Below are positions 12,211-24,697 of a stretch of 64,000 nucleotides of DNA, one piece after another (positions within the stretch are counted from its first letter, which is position 1; every line of letters begins with the position of its first letter). The stretch comes from Linyphia triangularis (Eukaryota > Arthropoda > Arachnida > Araneae > Linyphiidae): NCBI GenBank assembly GCA_963978545.1, contig OZ021731.1, positions 56,655,242 through 56,719,241 on the forward strand, given 5' to 3'. Under the pieces are notes generated by a model. The model saw nothing but the letters and a program-made list of their open reading frames with translations. It did not search any database and was not told the origin of the DNA. Both the position numbers and the translations under genes were made by a program.

Positions 12211-12420
12211 AAAATCACTGTTTAATTTGATAAATTTTATTTCTTATGTATTGTTTATTATTCTAACTGTAGCCTAATACAGTCAACTCGCGATAACTTG
12301 AAGTTCAAGGGACTGGTCGAATTGTTCGAGTTATCGGAAGTCACTCGAGATTTATTTTCTATTCAAGGCATATTTCATCAGTCATCTTTTGCTTGCTCAT
12401 GTTGAGTCCAGAAGACAATA

Positions 12421-13251
12421 TCCCCCAAAAAAACACTTTTGAAAAGTAGAAGAACCGCCAACCTCAAAAACACAAAAAACTTTCTTACAATAAAAAAATC
12501 ATAAACATGATGAAAATTTTCAGCCACAAACACAGTGATATAAAAAAATGGCCAACCTCTGATTAGAACTCTCGGTTGTGACTCGCTTACGAATGTATGC
12601 TTACTTAATTTATTTTTAACATTTAAGTTCCGCTCCCATAAAAATTTACGCTGCTTGAGGTTGGCGCCCGTCATAGGAATATTAACAATGCTTGCGTTTA
12701 AACTAATTTATGGATGTTTGCACGAATATTTGAGTTTATGATTTCATTTGGATGGGTAGGAAATACAAAGTGGTGTATTTCCTACCCATCAAGCTCGTAC
12801 TGTAGCCGTACTACCCTAATTCAAGCTCGTGTAATTTTCAAAATAGTATAGAGAAACTGTGCTCAAACGCTTGCATTTGAATCGTTATTAAGAATTTTTT
12901 AAGTAGGAAACTAAAGTGCTTCTGGTAAGCTTTTGTTTGGTTGATACATACATTTTGGAAAGTTTTTATGTGTGGGGGTTTTAAAGGTTAGTAATTAAGA
13001 CGGGCGCCAACCTCAAGCAGCGTAAATTTTTATGGGAGCGGAACTTAAATGTTAAAAATAAATTAAGTAAGCATACATTAGTAAGCGAGTCACAACCGAG
13101 AGTTCTAATCAGAGGTTGGCCATTTTTTTATATCACTGTGTTTGTGGCTGAAAATTTTCATCATGTTTATGATTTTTTTATTGTAAGAAATTTTTTTGTG
13201 TTTTTGAGGTTGGCGGTTCTTCTACTTTTCAAAAGTGTTTTTTTGGGGGAT
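12421..13251. mobile_element. Long-inverted-repeat (foldback/MITE-like) element, TA-flanked
   Basis: Arms at about 12418-12672 and 12999-13253 are each 255 bp, near-identical inverted copies around a 326-bp spacer. The outer ends are TCCCCCAAAAAAACACTTTT and its complement, with TA on each side. The inner ends are GGCGCCCGTC and its complement. Only scattered differences are visible, for example GAATGTATGC against TAATGTATGC. The element sits just inside the left end of the larger element at 12280, so it inserted into it or is part of it. Confidence 0.8.
12751..12790. repeat. Perfect 17-bp hairpin in the inverted-repeat spacer
   Basis: GATGGGTAGGAAATACA, six bases AAGTGG, then the exact complement. 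The hairpin lies in the spacer between the 255-bp arms. Confidence 0.85.
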
Positions 13252-13329
13252 ATCATAAATTTTTTTTAAACACTGACGACTTCTCTTTTTTGAATTTGTC
13301 CGTTTCATTGTTTTTCTATTTATCCCCTA

Positions 13330-13740
13330 TGGTAAACCTGGAACCAGGGATATTCATAATTCTTCAAACTGAGTTCGATGATACCTTACATGCAATAATT
13401 ATTTTTAAAATTGATAAACCGAAAGTGGTACCAATAGCATACCTGGTGCTTTAAACATTCATAATTCATCAAAACAAAAGTCCAACATGCCATATTTATC
13501 TTGGAAATTGATAAACCGAAAGTGGTACTACCTATGCTATACCTAGTAACTTAAACATTCATAATTTTTCAAGACAAGTCTAACGACACCCAACATGCCA
13601 TATTTATCTTCAAAATTGATAAACCAGAAGTAGTACCACCTATGGTACACCTGGTACCATGAATATTCATAATTCTTCAAGTTAAGTTCAATGATACCTT
13701 ACATGTCAAAATCTACTTGAAAATTGACAAACCGGTTGAA
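13330..13740 (+). repeat. ~100-bp tandem repeat, about four units
   Basis: ATTGATAAACCGAAAGTGGT recurs at about 13411, 13508 and 13616, with a weaker copy at 13723. ATTCATAATTCTTCAA and CAACATGCCATATTTATCTT recur between them. Spacing is 97-108 bp. The array lies inside the TA-flanked element. Confidence 0.75.
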
Positions 13741-15959
13741 TGCGGAAGCCAGTAACCATCAAAATACACCACGAACGAGTAATAGAAACTTGTGTATGGC
13801 AACTTAACCCCCAAAACTTAAAGAAATACGTTGCCATTGACAAAGAGCCTGTCTGCCAAGTTTCAGCTCGATTGGTTAGTTTTTACGCACAACGACCTAT
13901 TTTGGTGCATAATAACGACTAATCAGTCCGGGACCCACAGCTTAACGTGGATTCCGAATCACAACGAACATCCACACCTAACACAGGAATCAAATCTGGC
14001 ACCTTTAACTTACAAGGCCAGAGCGTGCATCCCATTGAAAGTTTATACTAATAAATTGTTACAAATAAATATTACAAGTTTTTTACAGTCTAATAAATAT
14101 TGCAGTATAAATTATTTTTATTATACCAAGCATTATTTTGGTTTACATAATAACCCATTGATATTTGACAAAATTTAAAATATTTTCTTAACAACAATTT
14201 TAAAATTCACTATGAAATTACAATTTTGATGATATATGATTCTACAATTTCATTTTACAACGGAAAGTAAAAATCAACACATCTTTAAAAACGAATGACA
14301 TTTTTGCAAATTCCATTAGCCAATCGCAATGCGTGGTTCATTTAGTCCTCTGTAATGAGTTGACTGTGACGTCAGCTCGTATAACCTCCACATTTATACT
14401 TTGCCCATAGTATCTTGCAACAAAATGTGATTGTTTTCATTTTTCAATGGAGATTTCCCGAAATTAAAATGTTTTTGAAAGTTAACTCTCTCTAAATTGG
14501 TCATACAGTTCAAATAACACATGCAACTTAAAGAACAAATATTTCTCTTTAATTCTGTCTCTTCAAAAATTAAATTATTTAAATTTTAAAGATGTTATAA
14601 GCCATATAATTTTAGTCCAATTCGTTCTCCTATACTTTAACATTACGTTAAAACTCACTTAATCCTAACATGTCGGAAAAACTAACTTCCAAATGATAGC
14701 AAACCTGTTTGGCATATATATCTGAACCTCAATTACAAGCTGATCGCCTTTATCTGTCACCAAATTATGAAATGAAAAAAAGTGGTTTTAAATTAATTAA
14801 AAATAGAAAGAATTATTTAATGAAGTTCAAACCAGCGTAGGATTTTAAGTTGAAACATTCCGCATCCTATAATTCAATCCGTTTGAAGATCTATAGATTA
14901 GTTAGGGCTGTACGTTTGTCTAAATTTTTACATCAAAATCGGGCTGGAACTCGTTTTTTTATTTCGTTTTGGAATTTTCAATATTTTTTTTCTTCGTTGT
15001 CTTTTGTCCTAGGTACTCAATTTTTTTTTTCTTTGAAAGATATCACCGAGACGAATCTATGGTATTTTTTGTATAATTATGTGAAATTTCGTAAGCGCGC
15101 TAGAAAATAGTCAATTTCGACTTTTTCGCTGGAAGTTGTGCAGAGAATAGATACTTACTGTCGTTTCTGCCTTTTTTAAGGTTGGCGGCGAAACGACCGT
15201 TTCGTCTGATTGTGTCTTGCTTTAAACCTTCCTAGCCATCCTACACTTGCTATAAATCCTTCAACTTTTAGTAAACGAGTAAAGTCCTTTTCTTTTAACA
15301 TCATCCCACTAAAAGGGATTTTGGAATTCTGGTTTCGATTTGTCTAAAACCATTTTAATAGAGCAGTTTCGACACCAAGAAAAGCACATACCTTCACTCA
15401 TTTACATGATGGATCGAGTTTCGATGCATGTCTTCTCAAAATCGTCTTTGTTTTTCAAAATGGTTGAAAGAGTATTCGGAGGAATTATGTTCTTTAAAGC
15501 AACGTCTTTCTTTTTACATTACAGATTTTATTCAGTTTCCATTGATCAATTTAACTTTTTGAGTTGGACTAAGCGTACATTCAATTAACGTTTTAACGTT
15601 ATTCAAATCCAACGTAAACGAAAACTACTGACTCACACTTTAAATATGGAAGGGAATGTAAAGGCAAAAGCCTGTTTAAATTCTATATGCGTCAATGCAA
15701 ATACGTTTTTCCTGGTAACAAGTTAAATTGTAAAACACGATGTAAAGAGGAAAAAATAAAAATCTTTTTTTTTTTTTTTTTTTAATTTTTTTTTATGTTA
15801 TGGTAGTAAAATTTTCACAACTTCGACGTAAAAGATGTACACTTCGAGGTATGGAGATAATTTAGCATTGAAAAACATTAAATTGTCTTGGGACCTATTG
15901 AAAACTTCGAGATAAACGAATATTCGACTTATGAGACTTCGAGTTATCGCAAATTGACT
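13741..15959. other. Interior of the TA-flanked element, no gene recognised
   Basis: Several short open frames (up to 115 codons) occur, none with recognisable motifs. A palindromic CRE-like TGACGTCA lies at 14367-14374. The sequence is AT-rich and looks like decayed or non-coding transposon interior. Confidence 0.4.
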
Positions 15960-16649
15960 GTAGCGATTATTTCAGTACATACAGCTACTTTTTTAAATAA
16001 TTGACGACTATTTTTGGGATAAAATCTTATTTTGATTTTGATTCACAAATTAGAACACGTGATAAACGAAAACAAAATCAATTGTCATTAAAGTTCAGTA
16101 AATGGCGTCAAAATGAAGCAGATGTGTTAAGGTCTGTAACGTCACACCTGTGAAGCTTATAGCAATTTGCGTTTTTACAATATGTGTACAGAATTTGGAA
16201 AACGTTCAAACTAAACCAGAACATGAATTTCACCAATTGACTTCTTTGTTACCGCTGTTATCATGTATAATTTTTCTCTCTAACGTTTTGCAGTAAAAAC
16301 GTGTTAAAACAAAGCCAACTACGAACATTTGGCCTAAACTCATAATCAATAAAGATATTTAAACCATACCTCCTAAATCCTTCATTTTAATCGATGTTAA
16401 TTGCGAGACGATGACGACCGGTCCGCTTTTCACTATCTACTTTGCGTTTATAATTAGTCCTCGACGCCATTATTGCACTGGAGTCCTACCTTTCACGTCA
16501 AAACAAAAGAGGTCAGTATGCATTAAAACACCCAACTCCTGCCCATCACATTCAAAAAAGCAGAATTCGAATTTTGTGCCATTCACGAGTCAAGGGGGTA
16601 GGATATCATAAGTAATAAACTCAATGCGAAGGAATGCATCATTGGTAAT

Positions 16650-17914
16650 CGGGAGCGTACTGGGACATAACATCGGCCCGGTGATTTTAGATTTATGCCG
16701 GCCCAAATTTCAATATCAACGTTAATGAAATTTTAACCCATTGCCTGTGAAATGTATTTGAGAAAACGTACTGAGTGCCCGAACTCACTTTGGGCGTTAC
16801 AGGCAAGGGGTTAATAATTATTTTCAATAAAATAATTCCAATAATTAATTAATAAATCTAATTGTTAGATAGTTTTAATAATTGACAAATTTTATTATTT
16901 AAATATTCATTTTAAATAATTAATTTCATTAATAAATTACTTTTATTTTTAAATTTTAATAATTGCATCGTAATAATAATTAGTTTATTTAAATAAAATT
17001 TTCTCTGTGTCTTCTAATTATATCTCTTTTGGTAATTTGGTTTAAAACTAAAACAAAAAAAATTAAATTGTAATAATATATATGGAATGTCCAGGAATTT
17101 AAAAAGTAGGTTTATTAGAAAAAGGTATCTGAAATGATAATATATCTTCTAACTTTTAAAGATAAAATAAATAAAAAAGTAATACAATCTATAATAAAAA
17201 ATAAAAAAAAGAATCTGTCTGACCCTCTACAGAAAGTGACTTCAAAATAGGGGGACAACTCTGAAATTTTCAACATAAATAGTTTTGACTATCTATTTGG
17301 ACATTTGACAAACATAATGTTAAAATTTGAATTAGTTTTTTAATTTATTTTTTACTAAGCGACTTCTAATAGACCTGGAGTTCTGATATTTTAAACCTAA
17401 TGAGTTCTGGACTCCTAATTATTGCTTTTCACAAACGCAATGGATTTTTTTTCTCTCTCAACAGGGAAGGGAGTTCTACTATTAAAGTTTTACGTAGCGA
17501 GTGAAGCGAGCTCATAGTTGCGCAGCATTTAAGCCATTCAGCAAGCCCGTGCTTGTGATAGCAATGAATTTTTGAGCGAAGTTGTGCAGCAATGAACCTT
17601 TCGGCGTGAGAAGCGAGCCTGTTCACGAAACTCCAAAAGCTGGGACATATATAGCAATGGGTCTCCGCGACGCGGTCCCATGAAGCTAATAATATATCAA
17701 TCTTTCTACATCTTCTTGGAACGTCGTGTCCGCCTCTCCCCCCCCCCCCCCCAACCAAACAAAAGACCAAATAGGAGAGGGAGGGGGCTGGTGTGAATAA
17801 TTTGGATTTGAATGCATTTGGCTTTTTAAGAAAATGTTATTATGCTATTTATACGATAATAATAATAATGATAACTTTCGGACCGGCCCATTTTAAACAG
17901 ACACCGACCCTCTG
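16650..17914 (+). mobile_element. hAT-like element inserted into an older hAT-like element
   Basis: The stretch is flanked by TTGGTAAT at 16642-16649 and 17915-17922, while the uninterrupted relative reads straight through this point. The termini are CGGGAGCGTACTGGGACATA and, complemented, CAGAGGGTCGGTGTCTG, both followed within 25-35 bp by GGCCCGG/GGGCCGG. Terminal similarity is weak, so the superfamily rests mostly on the 8-bp duplication. No transposase was seen. Confidence 0.65.
17188..17689 (+). mobile_element. Short Helitron-like element, third layer of the nest
   Basis: The start is A|TCTATAATAA and the end is GAAGCTAA|T (CTRR followed by T). The interior carries ACTCTGAAATTTTCAACATAA and GCGAGTGAAGCGAGCTC phrases shared with the larger array at 46313-47770. 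No target duplication is visible, as expected. Ends are inferred by analogy with the other copies. Confidence 0.5.
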
Positions 17915-18147
17915 TTGGTAATAATTCAAACTATTGCTTTTTTTATTTTTTTGGCAGTCTCAGAAAAAAAAAAGGATTTTTGAGACTTATTGACGCGGGC
18001 CACTTAATGGAAAACGCGGTTTTTGGTAGTAAACACATACTATTGTCGACAAATTAAAATTATTTCTGAAAAATTTGATTTTTGCTCTTCTGTACTACCG
18101 GCGGGCCGGAGAAAAAGCTGTCGCGGTCCGCTTAGTGGCTGACACTG

Positions 18148-21003
18148 ATCTAGATAAACAACTGGATAGACTGCTCAATGCTGGGGAAATGAAGCATTTG
18201 CCACCGCGGTTCGCAGGGTGCCGAAGGTGCCCTCAAGGTCCATGATGCCCCCCCCCCCCACTCTCTTTAATTTCAAAAATCCCCCCTCCATTTTGAATTT
18301 GCCAGATTTTATTATTTCTAAATTTTTGGTACTAATAAATGTAATCAATATATTATGTTGGTTATCAAATGAAAAGTAATGATGAGCTGAGGACTTTATA
18401 ATATAGAATATACGTTGTTGATTTAGAATTCTTTCGCCAAAACTTGGAAAGTCGAAAAAGTGACTATCCTAATTTCTGAAACGAAGGCTTAAAAATTAAA
18501 ACAACATATCTGGCCTGCACTGAACTATCTTGTTTACAGTGCGAAATTTCAATAAATATAGAATTATAAAGTGTAATATGTATTGTCAGAATAAGATTTA
18601 AAACAATGTATTGTATTAAAATTTATAACAAAAAGAAATAAAAATGTGGATTAGTGCTTTTTCGTTCTTTTTATACGCCCCATTTTTTTTCCATCAAATC
18701 TATTTTAACGTAATGTTCATTACTTAATTTTTTCCAAATCAAAAATATGTGACGTTTAATGTTTAAAACAAAGCTCTGAAAGTTATATACGAAATGCACA
18801 CGTATGATAATGAATTTTAGCTTAGAATATGATACAATTTACTCACTCTATACGTTTGGTTAAATATAATTCCATAAAGTTTGTAGGGACCATTTCTACA
18901 TTTGAAATAGATAATATATACAAATTTTTCTGAGCATAAGAACCATGAAATTCTACAATTGTGTAAATCCTATATGATTTTCACAATATATATTTTCTTA
19001 ATAAAATGCATATAACTTAGACAATCTTAGGTAAAATTCTCTACAAAAAAGGGTCCATGTGCTTTCTTTATATGGATTTTAAACTATTTATTAAAATATA
19101 AAATTAATAAATAACTGTTGGTTAGATTTCCTCATGAAATATTAATTAACGTTGAAAAAAAATTTGCAAACAAATATACGTTCACACTGAAAATAATACA
19201 AAGGGGGTTCATACTCTAAACGAATATCTTAAAAGAGAAAGTATTACATGCCAGTGGGGGTAGCATGCACATAAAGGCAGTAAGAGTTTTTGTTGAAACC
19301 TTCAATTTTGTAAAATATTGTGTTCGCACTATAACCAATTTTAAAATCAATTATATATATAAGGAATAAAGTTTCTTATATTCAGTGAATTTTATTGCTT
19401 TTCTCCGGTTTTTAAATTGTTTTAATAGATGAGGAGCGGTAGGAGGGAGGGAAGTTGATGCATGCGTACTTTCTTTATACATCTTCGCCAGGCACCTGTG
19501 CTTATTATTTTTACTGATTGAGTAAGCAATGTTGCTTTGAATATATTTTGTCCAGTTCAAATAAGTCGTTTTAGTTTGGCTTTTCAATATCTGGCAGCTT
19601 GCAAGCATGTAAAAATGTCAAATATGGTGATTTTCAAGCAACTTAAAATAGCCATTACAAAAATCAACGCTCTTACCCTAACATCTTGATAGCCCCATCA
19701 CCGGCCAATTTTTTATAGAATCGATTATTTTGTTTGCCTTTTTTAGATTTTTCAAAAAACGAAATTTCGATACTCATCATTTCTTAGAGGATAGAGGTTC
19801 ACAATCAAGATCCTTTCAATCGATGTTATAAAAATTACAAGCAAAAGAGAAAGAACCAAAAGTGCCAGAATACAATTTTTGTTTTTCAAATTTTTTATTT
19901 ACGAGGGTATTTGTTCGCGTTTCCCAAAGAACCATTAAAATATAACTGGAAATCATCTATTGCGAATAAACATCGTTGGTTTAAGCTTTGAAGGACTCAC
20001 AATTAGCTACAAACTCGTATCAGTTCAATTCTAAGGAAGGATGTGCAATAAAGAAGCCACTCTAGAGTTTATTTCAACTATATATTAGCGAAGAGAAGGG
20101 ATGGGGTCTGATTTATGTGTTATATATATTGGGTTGTTTATGTGTTATAGAAGAGGGTGAGCGCTGATCCCTCTCCGCTACACCCCCTAATTACGGCCAG
20201 AATTTTAATTATACCAATGAAGCTGTAACTCATCAACATGTCACACACTATTGTACCAGTAAAGCCAAATTTTGTAGTTTTGAAAAATGACAGTGTTTAT
20301 AGTTGGAGGAAAATTCTCTTTACGAGAAAAATTAACTTCTAGTACAATAACTCCAGTTATTACGTAAAGTACTTCTGGAATTCCAAAATGCAACAACTTC
20401 AAAAACATACTTAGCAAGTCCTGTATTCTCTGTATAAAAGGCATGAGATATCCAATTACAAAAGGATATAGAATAAATTGTCGAATTCATTCCATTTAGT
20501 AATGGGGCAGAGATGGATCAATTTTTTATTCAAATTATGAACTTAGACTTAAAACTATAAAATTCGATTCAGCAAGTGAAGATATAGCCAATAAATATTA
20601 GATCATCCAAAAGCGATTTTTATAATCCAACAGATTGCAGACAACAGGGGTGAAAACAGTTAAAATGTAAAAAAGAGAAAATAAATATGCAACAATATTA
20701 TGAGCAACGAAGTAGTTGAATAAAACTATATTATTTGTGCACTAATCTGTGTACAGAACAGAGTTGTAACCAGAAATTTTCTTGGCGAGGTGTTAGGCAA
20801 GTTTAGTCTGATAAAGCCCAATCAATTCCAGAAGAAATAATAAAATTGTACCAAAAAAAAAAAAAAACTTCTTAGGAAAAAAAAGCAGAAATCCTTGTAA
20901 ACGCGGAAGATTTTCACCTCCGAAATGCGCCAATTGGGAAAAGATCTCAATTGTCATTGATCGGAATAAATAATTGATAACATAGAATTGCAACATGTGT
21001 AAC

Positions 21004-21052
<49 letters not shown>

Positions 21053-22118
21053 AAAAAAACGTAAATAACACATTTTTATATCAAAATTTATTCTTTTATT
21101 TAGTAATGCATTACAGGTTTTCAAATTCAGTCATCTTTTTAATTAACAAAAGATACATCAATTCAACACTGAGTGGATAAAAACAAAATTTTGAATGTTG
21201 TTAGGATATGAAGATTTATTAAAGAATTTTTTATAGGATCAATAAAATATATTACAATCATGATAACATATTACAATAATTTGTTAAAAAGAATAGTATC
21301 GTACTTGCTACAGTGATATCAACTACTTTTAATGTGAACAATGATAGATGAATTGCCAAATGCTTAAGGTGCATTTTTACAAACAAATATGTTTGTTATA
21401 ACACAGGAAAGAATTAAATTATAAATACTCATGAAGTGTTTGATTGTCATTTACTCGATGAATGATGAAAAGTATTTGATTAAAAAATTGAGATAATCCT
21501 TTTTTATTAATATACATTTTTATAAAAAAAATAACATCGATAGAATTGTAATAAGTCATGGTTCCTACACTTGAAGAAGAAAAAAATTCAAGGAAATTTC
21601 AAGGATGCGGTATCAACAAAAAAATAAATAAAAAAAAACTAATTTTTTCTTTTTCCGGCCAACGTTGCTTGTTTAAATCAATTAAATACAAAAAAAACTA
21701 GAGGTGTGGAACATCGCACAACTTTCAATTACACAATATTGCTGATGTATATTTGTGTAATTTATCGTTTTTATATTTTCATCAGTCGCTTAAAAAAATT
21801 GTCAGTAATTGGCGATATTTTTTGTGATAATTCTTATATGGGTCTTTAAAAAAAAAAAATCGAAAAAATGGGAATTTTGGTAATTAAGTGAAACTGAGCA
21901 GGGGGGGGGGGGGGGAGATCGTTGATGAGGTATGCTCAAGGAAAGAGAACTGTGTTAAAGGCATTCGTTTTTCAGCTTTTTACGCTATTAAAGCATTTTT
22001 TTACGGGAATTTCGGTGGTGGGGATGTTCAAAACATTTAGAGGCATTACCACAGCGATTTTCAACAAAATCGTTAAAGCCGTTTTTTAGCAATTACTGAA
22101 AAACATGATTTTTTCATT
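18148..22118. other. Intergenic, no gene recognised
   Basis: AT-rich sequence with C runs at 18248-18260, a (TA)n run near 21007-21046, and short unconvincing open frames. A stretch at 21555-21610 (AATTCAAGGAAATTTCAAGG) resembles other dispersed debris in the window. Confidence 0.4.
21007..21046. repeat. (TA)n microsatellite
   Basis: About 20 uninterrupted TA units. Confidence 0.95.
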
Positions 22119-22260
22119 GGAAGCTACCTTACGAGCATGCGCGATTTTGACGAAAACCTTAACGGTAAGTCCCATAGCTACCACCAACTCGCACACCAAA
22201 TTTGTATATCATAGGTCAATTTATTCAGGAGTTATGCTGACCACTTACACACACAGACCG
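22119..22260 (+). repeat. Dispersed repeat shared with 44700-44850 (inverted)
   Basis: GGAAGCTACCTTACGAGCATG, GATTTTGACGAAAACC and GAGTTATGCTGA also occur, in the same order, on the minus strand at about 44850-44700. This points to a common repeat family that is otherwise unidentified. A G run (21901-21915) precedes it. Confidence 0.6.
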
Positions 22261-22378
22261 ACAATTTTTCTAGATTACTTTTTTGAAATCAGGATGTTCC
22301 AAAACGTAGAGAAATGCAAAAAAAAAAAAAAAAAAAAATTTTTCTTTTGATCGAATGCTATACTTTGATCCTATATAT

Positions 22379-23325
22379 CAGCGTTCGCCACTAACTTTTA
22401 GAGACGGGCCGCATGATTTATAATGGAACTTTCCACGGGCCGCATGATTTATAATGGAACTTTCCACGGGCCGCAGATTTATACTCAATACGCCAATAAA
22501 TATATTGCTTTTACTACATATGTTCAATATTAGAAATGTGATAATTACTAAAGATTCAACAATATAAAACAATTTTGAAAACTGAAACAATAATTTAATT
22601 TTTTTTTATTAATAAAATAACAATTGATATTTGATTCTTGTTTCAAATACTTAGAAAAAATAATTTTCTTCACATCGTAAATCAAAGTCATAAAAGAAGT
22701 TAATCATTTGTGACAATATTACAATGTGACTTGACATAAACTCATAATCAATAAAGATATTTAAACCATACCACCTAAATCGTCGATTTTAGTCGATGTT
22801 ATATTTTGAGACGATGACGGCCGGTCCGCTTTTCACTATCTACTTTGCGTTTAAAACTAGTCTTCGACGCCATTATTGCACTGGAGTCACAGAGATCGCG
22901 ATACTTTTTTTCACGTCAAAAGTCAAAACAAAAGAGACCAATATGCATTAAAACACCCAACTCCTTCCCATGACATTCAGAAAAACAAAAATCGAATTTT
23001 GCCATTCAGAAATCGAGGGGATAGGGTATCATAACTACAAAACTAAGCAATGCGTCATTGTTAATAATTCAAACTATTGCTTTTTTTTTTTTTTGTAATC
23101 TTTCTCATTGGCAGTCTCAGAAGGAAAAAAAAAAAAAAGGATTTTTCAGACTTACTGACGCGGGCCACTAAATGGAGAACGCGCTTTTTGGTAGTAAACA
23201 CTATTGTAGACAAATTAAAATTATTTCCTCAAAATTTGATTTTTGCTCTTCTGTACTCCGGCGGGCCGGAGAAAAAGCTGTCGCGGGCCGGATCTGGCCC
23301 GCGGGCCGCCTAGTGGCTGACGCTG
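22379..23325 (+). mobile_element. hAT-like non-autonomous element with perfect 8-bp duplication
   Basis: The ends CAGCGTTCGCCACTA and TAGTGGCTGACGCTG are inverted copies with small differences. CTATATAT flanks both sides (22371-22378 and 23326-23333). CAGCG-type ends with 8-bp duplications are typical of hAT elements. Near the left end a ~31-bp phrase (GGGCCGCATGATTTATAATG) is tandemly doubled. No transposase is encoded in 947 bp. Relatives lie at 16334-18147 and 24698-25370. Confidence 0.85.
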
Positions 23326-23333
23326 CTATATAT

Positions 23334-24689
23334 ACATATGGGTAGTTGAAAGTAAAAATGATTTTTTTTTTTTTGCGTGTTTATAATCTTTGAAACCTTC
23401 TCCCAATTCTGGCAAGTTTTTGAGCTGAGCTGATTACTGTAATTGCTTAAAAATTATATTTTATGGAGAATCTAGCATAGCTGCAATAGCCTCCTCAAAG
23501 GTTCGAATGCATTTTTTCAGTTGGCGTTTTTTGGAATTCTCACCTAACTCAAAATTCTATAATTCCGCTAAATATATATGAAATGACTTAAAATTTTTGT
23601 GTCATTCTAAAGATCTATTTGATAAAAATAGACATGGATTTTTAAATAAAGTATAAACTTTTTTTTTTTTACAAATTTAAATGTTGGAAAAATATCCATT
23701 TTTTACGTATAGGTACAGTCTTCATGTTTTTTTTTTTTTTTCTAAAACTATTTTACTCATTCGAAATCCAATGTCTGAAAGTTTAGAGTGTATTACAAAG
23801 AATTTTTTTTTTTTTCAAAAAATGAAAGAAAAATATTGAAAAATGAAAAAGATAGAATTTGAAACTTGATGAATTTTTTTTTAAAAAGATTTATATTTTA
23901 AAAATTTAGAGCATTATGTGAACTTTTTTTTAAATATTAAGTTTTTGTCTAGTAATACCGCCAAATGTGTAAAAATTCCAATTTTCGGTCAGATCGTGGA
24001 AAAGAAGATGGTAAAAGATATGTATGAAAGAAGAAAAGCAGACTATATATTATATAAAAAGCAAGGATACTTCTTCCCTCACTAAAACAATCCTGTATAT
24101 GAAGTCTTAACCTTGGTTTGTTCGAATTAGATCCTGTGTTGCAAACAGGTCATCATGTAAAGACAACACACAACTGGTATTAAATGTTTGTTTTTTTACA
24201 AATGAAATAAAGCCAACTATGAAATATCCTCTGATTTAATTAAATTCCCATGCTCCAAGAGGAAACAGATTTCAGACATGGTACCGTTCCCAAGGAAGAA
24301 AAGCTGAACTTCAAACGAAAGTGATGTATGATCAGTACCAATAAAATATCAATAATTTTTAACTACAATTAACAGTTTAAAAATTACACAAGTCAAAAAA
24401 CTTAAAACAGTATTGACAAAAAAAAGTATAATGGCAAACAGGTATAAGCCCAGTTTTAATTTCTTTTAAGCTACATTCAAAGTATTGGAAAATTTATTTC
24501 AAACAACTTTTAAACTATTATTCAGTTAAATTATAAAATTGCTTTTCAAGCTGAAGTAAACAAAAAAGTTTAACATACAATTACAGTTAAAATTATAATT
24601 TTAAACAAGGATTATACAGAAAAATGTTACAATCTGATATATTACTTCTAAAAGGTACTTTTTTTTAGATAATCGACCTCCTTTCCTCC
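23334..24689. other. Intergenic, nothing recognised
   Basis: AT-rich sequence with many T runs of 10-14 bases and no convincing open frame. Confidence 0.4.
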
Positions 24690-24697
24690 CTCTATAC

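Larger units (their letters stand above)
12280..15960 (+). mobile_element. Tc1/mariner-pogo-like element, 3.7 kb, TA-flanked
   Basis: The left end CAGTCAACTCGCGATAACTT and the right end, whose complement reads CAGTCAATTTGCGATAACTC, are inverted copies with further matching GAAGT and TCGAA phrases. TA dinucleotides flank both ends (12278-12279 and 15961-15962). CAGT ends with TA duplications are typical of pogo/Tigger-like elements. I found no transposase with a DDE pattern, so the copy is decayed or non-autonomous, and it contains other repeats (12421-13251, 13330-13740). Confidence 0.6.
16334..18147 (+). mobile_element. hAT-like element fragment interrupted by a later insertion
   Basis: From TAAACTCATAATCAATAAAG the sequence follows the intact copy at 22379-23325 (which matches from about 22738), breaks off at 16649, and resumes at about 17915 up to the terminus GTGGCTGACACTG at 18147. 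The break is filled by another element with an 8-bp duplication. The left terminus is missing or too diverged to see. Confidence 0.75.

Noticed and set aside
12378..12674. 98-codon minus-strand open frame
   Set aside because: It coincides with one arm of the 255-bp inverted repeat. The other arm encodes the same by symmetry, with no known domain.
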